A stretch of DNA of 64,000 nt from the NCBI GenBank assembly GCA_023954045.1, contig JAMLIR010000018.1, positions 1 through 64,000 of the forward strand. The letters are read 5' to 3'. The position numbers and the translations under genes were made by a program. Every line of letters begins with the position of its first letter. The first letter of the stretch is position 1. Source of the DNA: Burkholderiaceae bacterium (GTDB lineage: Bacteria > Pseudomonadota > Gammaproteobacteria > Burkholderiales > Burkholderiaceae_E). Positions 28,424-37,198 of this stretch are shown here, in pieces. The notes below the pieces were generated by a model. It had not been told where the DNA came from. It worked only from the letters and a program-made list of their open reading frames with translations, and made no database searches.

Positions 28424-31400
28424 TCAGCCGGCCGCGACCGTCTCGCGCGAGGCGAAGTATTCGTCGAGAAGCTGCTGGCGGCGGGCGAGCGCCGCCTGGA
28501 GGCTGCGCTCCTTCACGTGGCCGAAGCCGCGGATCTGCTCGGGGATCGACGCGATCTGCGTCGCCAGCGGCAGGCGCTCGCGGTCCAGCGAATCCAGCAG
28601 CCGCCCGACGTCCGACTCGTAGTCGGCGATCAGCCGGCGTTCCATCCGGCGCTCGGCGCTGCGCCCGAACGGGTCGAACGCGGTGCCGCGCAGCCTGCGC
28701 AGCCGCGCGAGCAGCCCGAACGCCTTGAACACCCAGGGACCGTACTCGCGCTTGACCAGTTCGCCGTTCGCGTTGCGCCGCGCGAGCAGCGGCGGCGCGA
28801 GGTGAAAGCCCAGCCGGTAGTCGCCTTCGAAGCGCTCGGCGAGCCGCTCGAGGAACGCACCGCTGGTGTACAGCCGCGCCACCTCGTATTCGTCCTTGCA
28901 GGCCATCAGTTTGAACAGGTTGCGCGCGACCGCCTCGGTGAGCCCGAGCTTCGCTTCGCCGACCAGTGCGCGCTCGGCGGCCCCGACGCGCTCGACCAGG
29001 TCGGCGTAACGGCGGGCGTAGCGCTCGTCCTGGTACTCGACCAGCTCGTCGACGCGCCGGGCGACGATCTCGTCGAGCGAGGTCGACAGCCTGCGCGACA
29101 CCGGCGGCGCGCCCGCCGGTTCGACGGCGGCCTCGACGCGCGCCGGGTCGACCGCCGCGACGCGGCCCCACGCGAACGCAGTCCTGTTCTGCTCGATCGC
29201 CACGCCGTTCAGCTCGATCGCGCGCTCGATTGCCGCCGCCGACAGCGGCACCAGCCCGCGCTGCCACGCAAAGCCGAGCATGAACGGGTTGGCAGCGATC
29301 GCGTCGCCGAGCAGCGCGGTGGCGAGCCGCGTGCCGTCGACGAACCACGCACGGTCCGCGCCGACCGCGTCGACGATCGCGCCTTCCATGCCGCCGAGCG
29401 GGAATTTCCAGTCGGGGTTGCGGGTGAAGTCGGCGGTCGGCGTGCTGGCAACGTTGGCGACGACCCGCGTGCGGCCGTGGCCCATGCGGGCGAGCGCTTC
29501 GCGGCCGGCGCTGACGACGACGTCGCAGCCGAGCACCGCGTCGGCCGCCGCAGTGCCGATGCGCGGCGCATGCAGCGGCTCGCCCGGCTCGGCGAAGCGC
29601 ACGAAGCTCATCACGGCGCCGTTCTTCTGGGCGAGCCCGGTGACGTCGAGCACGGTGACGTTCTTGCCCTCGAGGTGCGCCGCCATCCCGAGCAGTTGCC
29701 CGATCGTCACCACCCCGGTGCCGCCGATTCCCGCCACGAGCAGTCCGTAGCTGCCGCGAATCGCGGGCAGCGCCGGCGCCGGCAGCTCCGCGGCCTGCGG
29801 CAGCGACGCCTTCGGCGAGGCCGGCTGGCGCCGCAGCCGCCCCCCGTGGACGGTGACGAAGCTCGGGCAGAAGCCCTCGACGCAGGAGAAGTCCTTGTTG
29901 CACGACGACTGGTTGATCGCGCGCTTGCGGCCGAACTCGGTCTCCACCGGCTCGATCGACACGCAGTTCGACTTCACGCCGCAGTCGCCGCAGCCCTCGC
30001 AGACCGCCTCGTTGATGAACGCGCGCCGCGGCGGATCGGGGAATTCGCCGCGCTTGCGCCTGCGCCGCTTCTCGGCCGCACAGGTCTGGTCGTAGATCAG
30101 CACCGACACGTCGGGGTACTCGCGCAATTCGCGCTGGACTTCGTCGAGGCGGCTGCGGTGGTGGACCGCCACGTCGGCGTCGAAATACCCGGACGGATAC
30201 TTGTCGGGCTCGTCGGTGACCACGACGACCTTGCCGATGCCCTCGGCCCGCACCTGCTGCGCGATCATCCGCGGCGTGAGCTGGCCGTCGTGCTTCTGGC
30301 CGCCGGTCATCGCGACCGCGTCGTTGAACAGGATCTTGTAGGTGATCGGCGTCTTCGTCGCGACCGCGTGGCGGATCGCCAGCGACCCGGAGTGGAAGTA
30401 CGTGCCGTCGCCGAGGTTCTGGAACACGTGCTTCGTTTCGCTGAACGGCGCCTGGCCGACCCAGGTCATGCCCTCGCCGCCCATGTGCGTGAAGGTGGCC
30501 GTCGAGCGACCCATCCACATCGCCATCGTGTGGCAGCCGATGCCGGCCAGCGCGCGCGATCCTTCCGGCACGCGAGTGGAGGTGTTGTGCGGGCAACCGG
30601 AGCAGAAGTACGGAATGCGCTCGATCGTCTCGAACGACCCGGCCGGGCTGCGCTCCTTCGCGTCGAGGCGCGCGAGTTGCGCGTCGATGCGCGCGAGCAA
30701 CTCGGCGGAGAACGTGCCGCGCGCGTCGCCGGCCCGTCCGGCCCAGCGTTTCAGCCGGCCCGCGATCAGCCTCGCGCACAGCGCCGGCGAGACCTCGCCG
30801 TAGTCGGGTACCAGTGCGGCGCCCTGCTCGTCGGCCTTGCCGACCACGCGTGGGCGCTCGGCGAGCGCGAAGAGCGCCTCCTTCAGCTGCGACTCGATCA
30901 GCGCGCGCTTCTCCTCGACGACCAGCAGCTCCTCGCAACCGGCCGCGAAGCCGCGCAGGCCTTCGGGCTCGAGCGGCCACGGCATCGCGACGCGCCAGAC
31001 CTTGATGCCGGCGGCGCGCGCGCTCGCCTCGTCGATGCCGAGGTCGGCCAATGCCTGCATCACGTCGAGCCAGGCCTTGCCGGTGCTGACGATCCCGAGT
31101 CGCGCCGGCTCGCCGTCGCGGCGGCCGAACGCGTGGTGGTCGAGCCGGTTGGCGCGCGCGTAGGCGATCGCCGCCGGCAGCTTCCAGCGGGTGAGCCGCT
31201 CCTCGAGCTGCAGGAACGAGCCTTCCGGCCAGCGCAGGTTCAGCCCGCCCGGAGGCATCGGCACGTCCCCGGGCAGCACGATGCGCAGCCGCGCCGGCGA
31301 AACGTCGACGATGCCGCCGGTCTCGATCGTGTCGGTGACCGCCTTCAGCGCGACCCAAAGGCCCGAGAAGCGCGACATCGCGAAGCCGTGCAGGCCGTGG

Positions 31401-31960
31401 TCGAGGTAGTCCTGGACGGTGGCCGGCGCGAGCACGGGCATGCCCACCGCCTGGAAGACGAAGTCGGTCTGCGCCGCCATCGTCGACGACTTCGCGCCGT
31501 GGTCGTCGCCGGCCACCGCGAGCACGCCGCCGTGCTTCGAGCTGCCCGCCTGGTTCGCGTGGCGCAGCGCGTCGCCGCTGCGGTCGACGCCGGGACCCTT
31601 CCCGTACCAGATGCCGAACACGCCGTCGTACTTCGCTCCGGGAAAGGCGTTCAGCTGCTGCGTGCCCCAGATCGCGGTCGCCGCGAGGTCCTCGTTCAGC
31701 CCCGGCACGAAGCGGACGTGGTGCGCGTCGAGCTGGCGCTTCGCCTTCCACAGCGCCTGGTCGTAGCCGCCGACCGGCGAGCCCCGGTAACCCGAGACGT
31801 AGCCCGCGGTGTTCAGTCCCGCCGCGAGATCGCGCTGGCGCTGCATCAGCGGCAGGCGCACCAGCGCCTGCGTGCCGGTCAGGTAGACGAGGCCCCCGGT
31901 CGCGTCGTAGCGATCGTCGAGCGACACGTTGCGGAGGGCCGGCGCGGCCGGTGCGTTCAT
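28424..31960 (-). CDS. Fused indolepyruvate ferredoxin oxidoreductase
   Basis: 1178 residues, an IorA-IorB fusion. Order: pyrimidine-binding domain (to about 240), a TPP-binding domain with GIGCHTMAMWMGR and GDGTYFHSGSL, ferredoxin-like Cys clusters (CEGCGDCGVKSNC and CNKDFSCVEGFC), then the gamma domain starting GIGGTGVVTIGQLLGMAAHL, and a C-terminal helical part. A CSGCPHN motif lies earlier. It oxidatively decarboxylates aryl- or branched-chain 2-oxo acids to acyl-CoA. The ATG at 31960 has GGGAG. The CinA-like gene lies 35 bases upstream on the same strand. Confidence 0.93.
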   Translation of the reverse strand: MNAPAAPALRNVSLDDRYDATGGLVYLTGTQALVRLPLMQRQRDLAAGLNTAGYVSGYRGSPVGGYDQALWKAKRQLDAHHVRFVPGLNEDLAATAIWGTQQLNAFPGAKYDGVFGIWYGKGPGVDRSGDALRHANQAGSSKHGGVLAVAGDDHGAKSSTMAAQTDFVFQAVGMPVLAPATVQDYLDHGLHGFAMSRFSGLWVALKAVTDTIETGGIVDVSPARLRIVLPGDVPMPPGGLNLRWPEGSFLQLEERLTRWKLPAAIAYARANRLDHHAFGRRDGEPARLGIVSTGKAWLDVMQALADLGIDEASARAAGIKVWRVAMPWPLEPEGLRGFAAGCEELLVVEEKRALIESQLKEALFALAERPRVVGKADEQGAALVPDYGEVSPALCARLIAGRLKRWAGRAGDARGTFSAELLARIDAQLARLDAKERSPAGSFETIERIPYFCSGCPHNTSTRVPEGSRALAGIGCHTMAMWMGRSTATFTHMGGEGMTWVGQAPFSETKHVFQNLGDGTYFHSGSLAIRHAVATKTPITYKILFNDAVAMTGGQKHDGQLTPRMIAQQVRAEGIGKVVVVTDEPDKYPSGYFDADVAVHHRSRLDEVQRELREYPDVSVLIYDQTCAAEKRRRRKRGEFPDPPRRAFINEAVCEGCGDCGVKSNCVSIEPVETEFGRKRAINQSSCNKDFSCVEGFCPSFVTVHGGRLRRQPASPKASLPQAAELPAPALPAIRGSYGLLVAGIGGTGVVTIGQLLGMAAHLEGKNVTVLDVTGLAQKNGAVMSFVRFAEPGEPLHAPRIGTAAADAVLGCDVVVSAGREALARMGHGRTRVVANVASTPTADFTRNPDWKFPLGGMEGAIVDAVGADRAWFVDGTRLATALLGDAIAANPFMLGFAWQRGLVPLSAAAIERAIELNGVAIEQNRTAFAWGRVAAVDPARVEAAVEPAGAPPVSRRLSTSLDEIVARRVDELVEYQDERYARRYADLVERVGAAERALVGEAKLGLTEAVARNLFKLMACKDEYEVARLYTSGAFLERLAERFEGDYRLGFHLAPPLLARRNANGELVKREYGPWVFKAFGLLARLRRLRGTAFDPFGRSAERRMERRLIADYESDVGRLLDSLDRERLPLATQIASIPEQIRGFGHVKERSLQAALARRQQLLDEYFASRETVAAG

Positions 31961-31995
31961 CGTGATCTCCCGGGAATCGCGGCGCGCACGCCGCC

Positions 31996-32775
31996 TCAGC
32001 GGATCTCGCCGCCCAATTCGCGCGCGCCGGCTTCGAGCCGCGCGTGCGCCGCGTCGACCAGCGCGGCAGGCCCCTTCACGCCGAGCTCGATGTGGCGGCG
32101 AACGCCGTCCTCGCCCATCGACGGCAGGCTGAACACCTTGATGCCGGGGAAGCGGCGCTCGACTTCTTCCATCAGCGGCGTCGCGGTCGACTCGGCCAAC
32201 CCGTAGACGAGGAACGATCGCTCGGCCTGCCGGTCGCGGTGGAACAGGTGCGCGAAGCGGGTGTCGAGCACCGACTCGATCATCGGCCAGGCCATCACCG
32301 GAAAGCCGGGAACGAAGAAGTGGTTGCGGATCGAGAAGCCGGGAATCCGGTTGAACGGATTCGGCACGATCTCCGAGCCGGCCGGGAACTCGCCCATCTT
32401 CAGCCGCTGCCGGTTCTCGGGCAGCGACATGTCGGCGCTGCCGCGGCCTTCGTGCGCCATCTCGGCGGTGCGCTCGGCGATCAGCCGCGCGGCCTCGGGG
32501 TGCAGGGCGAGCTCGACCCCGAGCGCCGCCGCGGCGGCCTGGCGGGTGTGGTCGTCGGGCGTCGCGCCGATGCCGCCGCAGCAGAACACCGCGTCGCCGG
32601 ACGCGAAGCTGCGCGCCAGCTCCGCGGTGAGCCGCTCGCGATCGTCCCCCAGGTAGCTCGCCCACGACAGCCGCAGCCCGCGCCCGCCGAGCATTTCGAC
32701 GACGCGCGCGAAGTGCTTGTCCTGCCGCTTGCCCGACAGGATCTCGTCGCCGACGATGATCAGGCCGAAGTTCAT
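31996..32775 (-). CDS. Competence/damage-inducible protein A (CinA)-type molybdopterin-binding-fold protein
   Basis: 259 residues. Only the MoaB/MogA-like domain is present (MNFGLIIVGDEILSGKRQDK, CCGGIGATPDDHTRQ, FPGIKVFSLPSMGED); the C-terminal PncC amidase domain of full CinA is missing. The biochemical role of the short form is uncertain, and Mo is not implied. The ATG overlaps the EI24 gene stop as ATGA. Confidence 0.88.
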   Translation of the reverse strand: MNFGLIIVGDEILSGKRQDKHFARVVEMLGGRGLRLSWASYLGDDRERLTAELARSFASGDAVFCCGGIGATPDDHTRQAAAAALGVELALHPEAARLIAERTAEMAHEGRGSADMSLPENRQRLKMGEFPAGSEIVPNPFNRIPGFSIRNHFFVPGFPVMAWPMIESVLDTRFAHLFHRDRQAERSFLVYGLAESTATPLMEEVERRFPGIKVFSLPSMGEDGVRRHIELGVKGPAALVDAAHARLEAGARELGGEIR

Positions 32776-33521
32776 GCGTTCGCCGCCACCGGCCGGGCCG
32801 CGCGCCGCTCGCGCAGCAGCGCGAGCGAGTAGTGGCAGAACGCAAGCGCCGAGAGCACCGGCGTGACCAGGAACAGCGGCGGCACGTAGTTCAGCGCGGT
32901 GACCAGCAACGCCAGCAGGTAGTACTCGCCGCGGCGCGCCGATATCGCGGCGCGCCGCTCGGCGACGCTCGCGTGCTCGACCAGGCTGTCGAAGCGCATC
33001 ACGCGCGCCGTGAGCCAGCTCCAGCACAGCCACGGGACGACCAGCGCGAGCGGCGGGACCAGCCACAGCGGTAGCGAGACGAGGTAGGCCGCGACGAACA
33101 CCAGCGACGACGACACCGCGTTCCAGACGCTCGCGGCCACCGCCATCGAGCCGAGCCGCTCGACGTCGCGGTAGGCGCCGCCGCCGAGGTGGCGCACGAC
33201 CGCGGGCATCGCGAAGACCGCGATCAGCACGACGGCGGTCGCGAACATCATCGGCACCACGATCAGCAGCGCGAACAGCGCCGGGATCCAGTCGCGCAGG
33301 CCGGTCAGGCCGTAGCTCGCGGCCCAGCCGTCGACGCGCGCCATGAAGCCGCCGTCGAACATCCATCCCTGCAGCCAGCCGGTCAGCGGCGTCCAGACCA
33401 GCCACGCGGTCAGCACCCAGAAGACGATCGCGAGCGCGAACGGCACCACGAGCAGCGCCAGCATCTTCGGGTGCAGCTGGCTGACTACGGCGCGACCGAA
33501 GGCGGCGAGAACCCTTTGCAT
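32772..33521 (-). CDS. EI24-domain integral membrane protein
   Basis: 249 residues with about five or six membrane helices, including a long N-terminal one and the paired helices near 70-95 and 130-160. The pattern fits EI24/CysZ-like proteins; CysZ itself is a sulfate channel, but specificity cannot be read here. First gene of a coupled set: the CinA-type gene starts inside its stop codon. Confidence 0.8.
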   Translation of the reverse strand: MQRVLAAFGRAVVSQLHPKMLALLVVPFALAIVFWVLTAWLVWTPLTGWLQGWMFDGGFMARVDGWAASYGLTGLRDWIPALFALLIVVPMMFATAVVLIAVFAMPAVVRHLGGGAYRDVERLGSMAVAASVWNAVSSSLVFVAAYLVSLPLWLVPPLALVVPWLCWSWLTARVMRFDSLVEHASVAERRAAISARRGEYYLLALLVTALNYVPPLFLVTPVLSALAFCHYSLALLRERRAARPVAANA

Positions 33522-33576
33522 CGCGCAATGATACCGGGCGGCGGCAGGTGCCGCCGGAAGCGCCGGTGCGGCGCGT

Positions 33577-33632
33577 CCCTGCCGGCTAGCCCCTGCCGGC
33601 TAGCCCCTGCCGGCTAGCCCCTGCCGGCGAGC
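33577..33632. repeat. 14-bp tandem repeat, four copies, at the end of the desaturase gene
   Basis: Units ccctgccggctagc begin at 33577, 33591 and 33605; a fourth unit (33619-33632) has one change. The outermost coding copy encodes the C terminus, and the next supplies the TAG stop at 33614-33616. The extra copies lie past the stop. Confidence 0.9.
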
Positions 33633-34558
33633 CGCAGCAGCGCGCGCCACTGCTGCGACCAGAAGCCGCGGCCGTAGTCGCGGCCTTCGAGCTGGTCGCG
33701 GATGCCGGTCGGCGCGACGCCCGGCGTGAAATCGGCCGTGCCGGCGAGCATGTCCCACCACGGGAACAGCACGCCGAAGTTGCAGCCGCGCGCAGCGCCC
33801 TCGTGCCCGGCGCCGATCGCGTGGTGGCGCCGGTGGAACGACGGGCTCACCAGCACGCGCTCGCCGAACCGGCCGAAGCGCAGCCGCAGGTTCGCGTGCT
33901 GCAGGTTCTGCAGCAGCCGCGAGACGACCACCAGCAGCACGAACTGCTGCGGCGGCACGCCGATCGCGAGCGCGACGAACGCGAGCAGCGCGTCGCGCAA
34001 CAGGTCGTCGAGCAAATGGTTGCGGCTGTCGCTCCACATCGTCATCTGCCGCTGGCTGTGGTGCACCGCGTGCAGCGCCCACCACCAGCGCCAGCGGTGC
34101 TGCCCGCGGTGGATCAGGTAGTCGATCGCGTCGAGCGCGACCAGGTAGACGACGAAGACGAGCACCGGCGAGTCGAGCGCGTCCGGCAACCACTGCTCGA
34201 TGCTCAGGCGCGACACGCCGAGCCAGCGCAGCCGCGCCTCCAGCGCGTCGAAGGCCGGCGCGAGCACGACGAACGCCGCCAGCGGAAACAGGCCCAGCCG
34301 GTGCAGCAGCGTGTAGGCGATGTCGGTGCGCACCGCGGCGCGGTCGGCCAGCGGCTCGACCGGCCAGCGCCGCTGCAGCGCGCCGAGCACCAGCGCGACG
34401 AGCAGGACCTCGAGTACGCCGACCGGCAGCCACTCGAGCGCGTCGTAGGCCTGCTCCTCGTAGTGCATCCAGCCGGCCGCGAACAGCAGCGGCTGCACCC
34501 ACGCCTCGAACAGCCACTGCTGAAGGCGCGCAAGCGGATCGAGGTTCGCGGCGATCAT
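33614..34558 (-). CDS. Sterol desaturase / fatty acid hydroxylase superfamily protein
   Basis: 314 residues, membrane-embedded (about four helices). The di-iron His boxes are all present: HRGQH, HAVHHS and HRRHH. The family includes sterol C-5 desaturases, fatty acid hydroxylases and alkylglycerol monooxygenase; in bacteria the substrate is usually a lipid. The ATG overlaps the deacetylase stop as ATGA. The stop lies inside a 14-bp tandem repeat. Confidence 0.9.
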   Translation of the reverse strand: MIAANLDPLARLQQWLFEAWVQPLLFAAGWMHYEEQAYDALEWLPVGVLEVLLVALVLGALQRRWPVEPLADRAAVRTDIAYTLLHRLGLFPLAAFVVLAPAFDALEARLRWLGVSRLSIEQWLPDALDSPVLVFVVYLVALDAIDYLIHRGQHRWRWWWALHAVHHSQRQMTMWSDSRNHLLDDLLRDALLAFVALAIGVPPQQFVLLVVVSRLLQNLQHANLRLRFGRFGERVLVSPSFHRRHHAIGAGHEGAARGCNFGVLFPWWDMLAGTADFTPGVAPTGIRDQLEGRDYGRGFWSQQWRALLRLAGRG

Positions 34559-35442
34559 CGTCCCGCCCCGTCGGCCGGTGCGCCCGCGCGGGCGAGGCTC
34601 GCCGACCGGTACAGCGGATGCCGGTCGATCGTCGCGAAGCGCAGGCCGCGCGACACCAGGCCGGCGATCAGCGGATCGAGCGTCGGCGCGTACGGATCAC
34701 GACGCGACCAGATGCCCAGGTGGGCGAGCAGGATGTCGCCGTCGCCGATGCGCGCGAGCGAATCGGCGAGCAGGCGTTCGTTCGGATGCGCCTGCGAGGA
34801 CAATTCGTCGCCGAGGAAGCCCGCCGGCGTCCAGCCCACGTGCGCGAAGCCGCACCGCCGCGCGGCCTCGACCGCCGCGGCCGGCGCCTTGCCGCCCGGC
34901 GCGCGCCAGTACGGATCGAGGCCGCGGCCCGTGAGCTCGCGAAAGCGTTCGTCGACGCGGCGAAGCTCGGCGCAGAGCTGGGCGTCGTTCCAGCGCAGCG
35001 TCTTCCCGGCGAAGGCACCGAACTGCGGGCGCACGACGAATCGCCGGCTGGCGTCGGCGCCGTGCTCGACGCCGCGCAGGTAGACGTGGTCGAAAGTGTG
35101 CGAACCGAACACGTGTCCCTCGGCCGCACGCTCGCGCCAGAAGTCGGCCCAGCCCGGTTCGAGCGCGTGGTCGCCCCGCGGCGTGCGCTCGTTCGCGAGG
35201 AAGAACGTGGCGCGAACCGCGTGTCGCGCCAGGATCCGTGCGATCCGGGCCGCCTCGGCCATGTTTCCGGTGTCCAGTGTCAGGTAGACGGTGCCCTGCC
35301 TGCCCGCGGCCGCTCGCGCCGGTTGCGGGCGCGCCACGCCTGCGGCGAGCAGCGCGCCCAGCGCCCCCACGGCCCGGCGGCGCGGCAGCGACGGCGCGGG
35401 CCGGGGCCCGTGACGACCGACGATGGCGCGCGACGCGTCCAC
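34555..35442 (-). CDS. Polysaccharide deacetylase family protein with altered first motif
   Basis: 295 residues. An N-terminal RRRAVGALGALLAAG segment looks like an export signal. NodB-like motifs: the first reads LTLDTGN where most have TFDDG, so the second Asp (a metal ligand) is Thr; the second, GSHTFDH, is normal; ending motifs include WRAPGG and LLAHLGIW. It may act on a polysaccharide at the cell surface, or may have a changed metal site. The start is GTG at 35442, one base after the stop of the beta-propeller gene. Confidence 0.82.
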   Translation of the reverse strand: MDASRAIVGRHGPRPAPSLPRRRAVGALGALLAAGVARPQPARAAAGRQGTVYLTLDTGNMAEAARIARILARHAVRATFFLANERTPRGDHALEPGWADFWRERAAEGHVFGSHTFDHVYLRGVEHGADASRRFVVRPQFGAFAGKTLRWNDAQLCAELRRVDERFRELTGRGLDPYWRAPGGKAPAAAVEAARRCGFAHVGWTPAGFLGDELSSQAHPNERLLADSLARIGDGDILLAHLGIWSRRDPYAPTLDPLIAGLVSRGLRFATIDRHPLYRSASLARAGAPADGAGR

Positions 35443-35443
35443 G

Positions 35444-36484
35444 TCAGAGCAGCGGCGCGCGGTTGCGGAAATAGATGCCGTGGGGCGACCGGCCGACCGC
35501 GATCGTGCGCACGACGCGACGCTGCCCGAGGTCGACGACCGCGACCTGCCGCGCCCAGCGCAGCGTCACCCACAGCTGCCGGCGGTCGGCGGTGACCTCG
35601 AGGCAATCGGGACCGCCCGGCACCGGAATCGAGCCGAGCAGCTGGAGCGTGTCCATGTCGACGATCGACACCGTGTTCTCGACCCGGTTCGAGACGAACA
35701 GGTGCCTGCCGTCGCCGAGGCCGCGGAAGTTGTGCGCACCCTTGCCGGTGACGATGCGACGCACGGTCTGGCGCGCGCGCCAGTCGATCACCTGCACGTA
35801 GTCCTCGCCCATCACGCCCACCATCAGGTAGCGGTCGTCGGGCGTCACCACGATCCCGGCCGGCTGCTTGCCGGTCGGCAGCTTCCAGGCGATCGTCTGC
35901 GTGGCGAGGTCGATCGCGGCGACCTCGTTGCTCTGCTGCAGAGTGACGAAGACGAAGCGGCTGTCGGCCGAGAACCACAGGTGGCTGGGCGCCTTCGGGG
36001 CGTCGATGCGCGCCGCGAGCTTCAGCTCTCCCGCTTCGTGGCGATAGACGTCGACCCGATCGAGCCGCAGCGCCGCGACGACGAACCAGCGGTTGTCGGG
36101 AGAGAAGCCGATCTGGTAGGGATCGTCGATGCGCTCGATGCGCCGCTGCAATTGCCCGGTGACCGGATCGAGCAGGTGCAGCTCGTCGCTGATCGCGTTG
36201 GCGACGATCAGCGAGCGCCCGTCCGGCGTGGGGTACAGGTGGTGGGGCTCGCGCCCGACCTCGATGCGCCCGATCTCGCCGTAGCGGGCCTGGTCGATCT
36301 TCGAGACGGTCGCGTCGCGCGAGTTCAGGACGAACACGATCGGGTCCGGCGCCGCGGAGGCGGCGCCCGCGGCCGCTGCCGGTTCCGGTGCCGATGCCGA
36401 TGCCGACGCCGATACCGCCAGCGCCACGAGAACGGCGACGAGCCGGGGCAACGAACGCGACACGCGTCCTGGGTCGTGCATCAT
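35444..36484 (-). CDS. Secreted YncE-like seven-bladed beta-propeller protein
   Basis: 346 residues. A signal peptide (LPRLVAVLVALAVSASASASA) precedes seven or so repeats of the YVTN/PQQ-like blade: VFVLNSRDATVSKID, LIVANAISDELHLLD, FVFVTLQQSNEVAAID, LFVSNRVENTVSIVD and others. Such propellers are periplasmic scaffolds or DNA/ligand binders with no known enzyme activity. Start ATG at 36484 or 36481; neither has a strong ribosome site. Same strand as the deacetylase and desaturase genes, with a one-base gap to the former. Confidence 0.86.
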   Translation of the reverse strand: MMHDPGRVSRSLPRLVAVLVALAVSASASASAPEPAAAAGAASAAPDPIVFVLNSRDATVSKIDQARYGEIGRIEVGREPHHLYPTPDGRSLIVANAISDELHLLDPVTGQLQRRIERIDDPYQIGFSPDNRWFVVAALRLDRVDVYRHEAGELKLAARIDAPKAPSHLWFSADSRFVFVTLQQSNEVAAIDLATQTIAWKLPTGKQPAGIVVTPDDRYLMVGVMGEDYVQVIDWRARQTVRRIVTGKGAHNFRGLGDGRHLFVSNRVENTVSIVDMDTLQLLGSIPVPGGPDCLEVTADRRQLWVTLRWARQVAVVDLGQRRVVRTIAVGRSPHGIYFRNRAPLL

Positions 36485-36705
36485 GATCCGGTGGCCTGCC
36501 GCGCGAAGTTCGGGTGGGAATCGGGGCCGCAAAGAATACACCTGCCGCCGCGCACAAGGCGTGCGGTCGGCCACACCCTGCCGCCCGTCGCGCCACGAGG
36601 ACCGGGTCGGTCCGACACCGCTACGCTCGGAGTCGCGGCGTCGGCGTCGGGTATGCTGCAATGCACCAATACGCAGCGCCGGCCCGCCCCTGGCACTGAC
36701 CGAAC

Positions 36706-37188
36706 ATGGTGAACCTGCTCGTCCTGCTCCGATTCGAAATCCTCGAGCCGACCTCGACCGCGGCCGCGGCGGCGATGCACGATTACGCCGCCCGCGCCAG
36801 CGAGAGCGGCGGCCGCGTCGTCGACCACGATGGCGACCAGATGCTGGTCTGCCTGACCGACATGCGCTGGGGGCTGCAGTCGCTGCGCAACCTGCTCGCG
36901 CAGGCGCGGCGCGACGGCTTCGCAGTCCGCGCCGCGATCGTCCAGGCGGTATTGGCGCGCTCCGACGCGCAGAACGAGGGCGCGGGATTTACCGCGCGCA
37001 CGCTCGACACGCTGCTCAGGCTGGCCAGCCAAGTCGGCCGGCAGCAGGTAGGCATCACGTCGAAACTGCTGAGCCTGGTCGAGCTGGGCGCCCCCGAATT
37101 CGCCGACCTGTTCACCCCGATCGACGAGCCACCGAGGGTGCTGCCCGGCGAGCCGCGGCCGCAACCGGTCCTGGTGATGGCGGGCTGA
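36706..37188 (+). CDS. Degenerate class III nucleotidyl-cyclase-like protein
   Basis: 160 residues. It is not a clear family member, but the order RVVDHDGDQMLVCL, AVRAAIVQAVL and TLDTLLRLASQVGRQQVGIT follows the class III adenylate/guanylate cyclase fold (GDG-type strand, then the N-x-A-A-R-like helix). The metal-binding Asp pair and the conserved Asn/Arg are not convincing, so catalysis is doubtful. Likely a sensor or pseudo-enzyme. Lies 10 bases from the convergent hrpA stop. Confidence 0.5.
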   Translation: MVNLLVLLRFEILEPTSTAAAAAMHDYAARASESGGRVVDHDGDQMLVCLTDMRWGLQSLRNLLAQARRDGFAVRAAIVQAVLARSDAQNEGAGFTARTLDTLLRLASQVGRQQVGITSKLLSLVELGAPEFADLFTPIDEPPRVLPGEPRPQPVLVMAG

Positions 37189-37198
37189 CCCTTCCGCG

